Shown here piece by piece: positions 62,245-64,000 of a DNA stretch of 64,000 nucleotides; position 1 is the stretch's first letter, and every line of letters begins with the position of its first letter. The position numbers and the translations under genes are program-made. The notes under the pieces were generated by a model. It saw only the letters and a list, made by a program, of their open reading frames with translations, was not told the DNA's origin and ran no database searches. This DNA comes from Callaeas wilsoni (lineage: Eukaryota; Chordata; Aves; Passeriformes; Callaeidae). The DNA lies in assembly GCA_013398955.1 (NCBI GenBank), contig VWPU01012691.1, forward strand, positions 310,001-374,000. The letters are read 5' to 3'.

Positions 62245-62786
62245 TGTGGTGGGTTGACCTTGGCTGGATGCAGGTGCCCACCAAACTTCCCTATCACTCC
62301 CCTGCTCAGCAAGATGCAAGGAGGAAGGGGGAATAAGATGGAAAAAGGCCCCTTGTGAGTCAATATAAAGGCAGTTTAATAAAGCAAAATCAAAGGCTGT
62401 GAATGGAAGCAAAGGAAAACAAAAGATTTATTCTCCAATTCCCATCAGCCCAGCCACTTTCTGGGAAGCAGATCTTTGAGACAAATGTCGTAATAATGAG
62501 GGTCCCTCCTCTCCCTTTTGTCTTAGCTTTTGCTGCTGAGCAGATGTCATATGGAATGTCCCCTTGGATATTTTGGGTCCGTGCCCTGGCTGTGTCCCCT
62601 CACAGGGTCTTGCCCAACCCCAGCCTGCTGGAGAAGGGAGAATGTGGGAGAGGCAGCGCTGGTGCTGTGCCAGCTGTGCCCAGCAGTGCCCAAACTCTGG
62701 GGAGTTCTCAGCACCTTTCCAGACACCAGAGCACAGCACAGCACTGCGGGGGCAGCTGTGGGCAAGTGAGCTCCAGGCCCAACACG
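62245..62786 (+). mobile_element. solo LTR of an endogenous retrovirus, 542 bp
   Basis: It starts TGTGGTGGGTTGACC and ends CCAACACG (the usual terminal CA changed to CG), flanked by gtcag on both sides. The order of blocks 'ttggctggatgcaggtgcccacca', 'ggcagtttaataaagc', 'caaaagatttattctccaattcccatcagcc', 'gacaaatgtcgtaataatgagg', 'gagcagatgtcatatgg' and 'gtgtcccctcacagg' is a family I know from passerine genomes. A TATAAAG lies at 62364-62370. No retroviral coding sequence remains. Open frames inside (up to 141 codons) are artefacts. The five-base duplication fits ERVL-like elements among others. Confidence 0.92.
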
Positions 62787-62791
62787 GTCAG
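62787..62791. repeat. target-site duplication, right copy (gtcag)
   Basis: It matches 62240-62244 and marks the right edge of the LTR. Confidence 0.85.
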
Positions 62792-63835
62792 AATTCTGCC
62801 AAACCAACTTCCTCCTTTGAGAGGGTAACAGGTTTGTAGATAGGGCAGAAGCAGTAGATGCTGTATATCTCCACTTCAGTGAGGTGTCTCACAATGTTTC
62901 ACCTGACATTATCATAATAAGATAGTAAATAAGATAATAAATATCGGCTGGATTAAACTACTATAAAATGGGCAGGAAAATGGCTGGAAATCTGTACTCA
63001 AGCCATATGGAAGAAAATAATGGATATTTATTAGGACAGAATATGCCAAGTCACTGAAAAGAGGCCCAACCACTTGGGAGGGTGAGAATTCCAAATCAGT
63101 TCAACAATTTGTACATTCAGTCTGAAACACCTAAGATGACTTCAGGGAACAACTGGCTAATCAGCAGCTCTTCAGAAAAAGAGCAGTGATGGAGAATAAG
63201 CTAAGAGAGGATCTCTGAAATTAATACTATCAGCAAAGTGACAGTTTTGCAGAAAAGCCAAATACTATTAGGGGATGTACAAGCAGAAATAATCTCTGTA
63301 AGATACATGACATAATCTTTCTGCTCTATTTGGCTTGAATGAGGTCGTAGCTGAAGCGTGGTGTTCCCTCCGCAGTTTGCATTTCAAGAAATATTTGCAT
63401 CAGGTAAAGGAAGAGCAGAGTGATTAGGAGTGTAGAAACTTGACCTATTAGAAATCAAAGAGTTGAGATTGCTTCCTCAAGAGAAAAGACCAAGTAGAGA
63501 CAAGATTAGTAGTCTTCAAATACATAAAAAGTGGCTGAAAAGGGGAAAAGATGGAATTGTTGCAGGTACCCATTTTCTATGTGACAAGAAATAATGTGGT
63601 CTAAATTGCAGAAAGGGATATTTATGTGAGACATTGGAAGAACTTTTTAGTGGTAAAAACGATTAACGACTTGAACAGGTTGCCTGAGAAGATTCTGAAT
63701 CCCCTTCACCAAAGATCTTAAGAGCAGTTTAGATAAACATTTGTTAAGAATAGTTCAGAGAGAGCTAATCCTTCCTGAAGTGAAAGAATGACCCCTTGAA
63801 GTTCCTTCCATGCATTTTTTTTCCTTATTTCTCCA
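62792..63835 (+). mobile_element. old CR1 LINE copy, right part
   Basis: Following the LTR the ORF2 relic resumes ('ccaaaccaacttcctcctttgagagggtaacaggtttgtagatagggcagaagcagtagatgctgtatatctcc') and can be followed with gaps to 'ttgaacaggttgcctgagaagattctgaatccccttcacc' and the 3' block 'gaccccttgaagttccttcca' at 63790-63811. The tail is eroded. The part from 62930 to 63120 is too diverged to align by eye, so the exact continuity is inferred. Confidence 0.85.
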
Positions 63836-64000
63836 ATACATTAACACAGTGGAGCACAAAGATTCACCATTCAGAGTCACCAACTGAATGCATTTGCTAA
63901 TGATGTGCACAATGGATAAGCAGGACATTGGCAGATGACACAACCGTTTTCTCCAGTTAAAGTTTATTCAGAGGAATTTCTGACAGTACTGTGTGAGAAA
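63836..64000. other. unique DNA at the window edge
   Basis: No feature was recognised in the last 165 bases. The window ends here. Confidence 0.6.

Larger units (their letters stand above)
61953..63740 (+). pseudogene. broken ORF2 reverse transcriptase of the old CR1 copy
   Basis: Blocks in order are an IIGTIFKKG segment, a KILEQ-like segment, the DSQHGF box, then beyond the LTR an AKPTS..ERVTG.VDRAEAVDAVYLHF-like run (62798-62875), a weak middle, an EKPNTIRG segment (near 63255), and a C-terminal region with LPQEKRP and RLEQVA-like remnants. Frames change repeatedly and stops are frequent. The catalytic box was not recognised. An LTR interrupts the gene, so it is doubly dead. Confidence 0.85.

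Noticed and set aside
62403..62828. 141-codon plus-strand open frame
   Set aside because: It starts within the second solo LTR and runs past its edge into the CR1 relic, so it cannot be a host gene.

Overview
The window looks like non-coding DNA from a bird genome, most likely a passerine or a close relative. It is AT-rich, has no operon-like structure and contains no open reading frame that I recognise as a cellular protein. Nearly all recognisable content is retrotransposon debris. I count fifteen CR1 LINE insertions in both orientations, most of them 5'-truncated, with the typical CR1 3' tail of repeated ATTCTATG-like units or its reverse complement. There are also two solo LTRs whose sequence types I associate with passerine endogenous retroviruses. 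No Alu, L1 or other mammalian repeats were seen. No tRNA, rRNA, snRNA, known miRNA or CRISPR array was recognised.

Layout. 1-7.6 kb is unique DNA. 7.6-11 kb holds three CR1 pieces and a 928 bp solo LTR (9999-10926) flanked by a 5-bp target duplication, with an 18-nt G run inside. 11-21.9 kb is unique DNA with microsatellites, a perfect 20-bp palindrome, a possible recursive splice site and three weak exon candidates. 21.9-25.3 kb holds two long CR1 reverse-transcriptase relics in opposite orientation, one interrupted by another CR1 tail. 25.3-35.9 kb is mostly unique, with one old CR1 copy near 31.1 kb. 36-54.6 kb holds eight-tenths unique sequence with seven CR1 copies, one of them internally deleted (49.7-50.3 kb). 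54.6-61.9 kb is unique. 61.9-63.8 kb is one old CR1 copy split by a 542 bp solo LTR.

Function. No gene set works together here. The window is best read as a gene desert or the interior of a very long intron. All reverse-transcriptase relics are disabled: the FADD catalytic box is mutated in the two copies where it can be read, and every copy has frameshifts and stops. The non-repeat sequence holds short motifs that could be regulatory or splice-related (an everted nuclear-receptor site pair, a palindromic PBX-like site, a GTTAATTAAC element, an overlapping E-box/CRE with clustered CpGs). These are motif-level observations and each needs comparative or expression data.

I did not find a convincing new biological system. 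The best-supported observations are the two precisely bounded solo LTRs, the two nested insertions, and the internally deleted CR1. Boundaries of CR1 pieces were judged by eye against remembered family structure and may be off by tens of bases. Subfamily names are deliberately not given.
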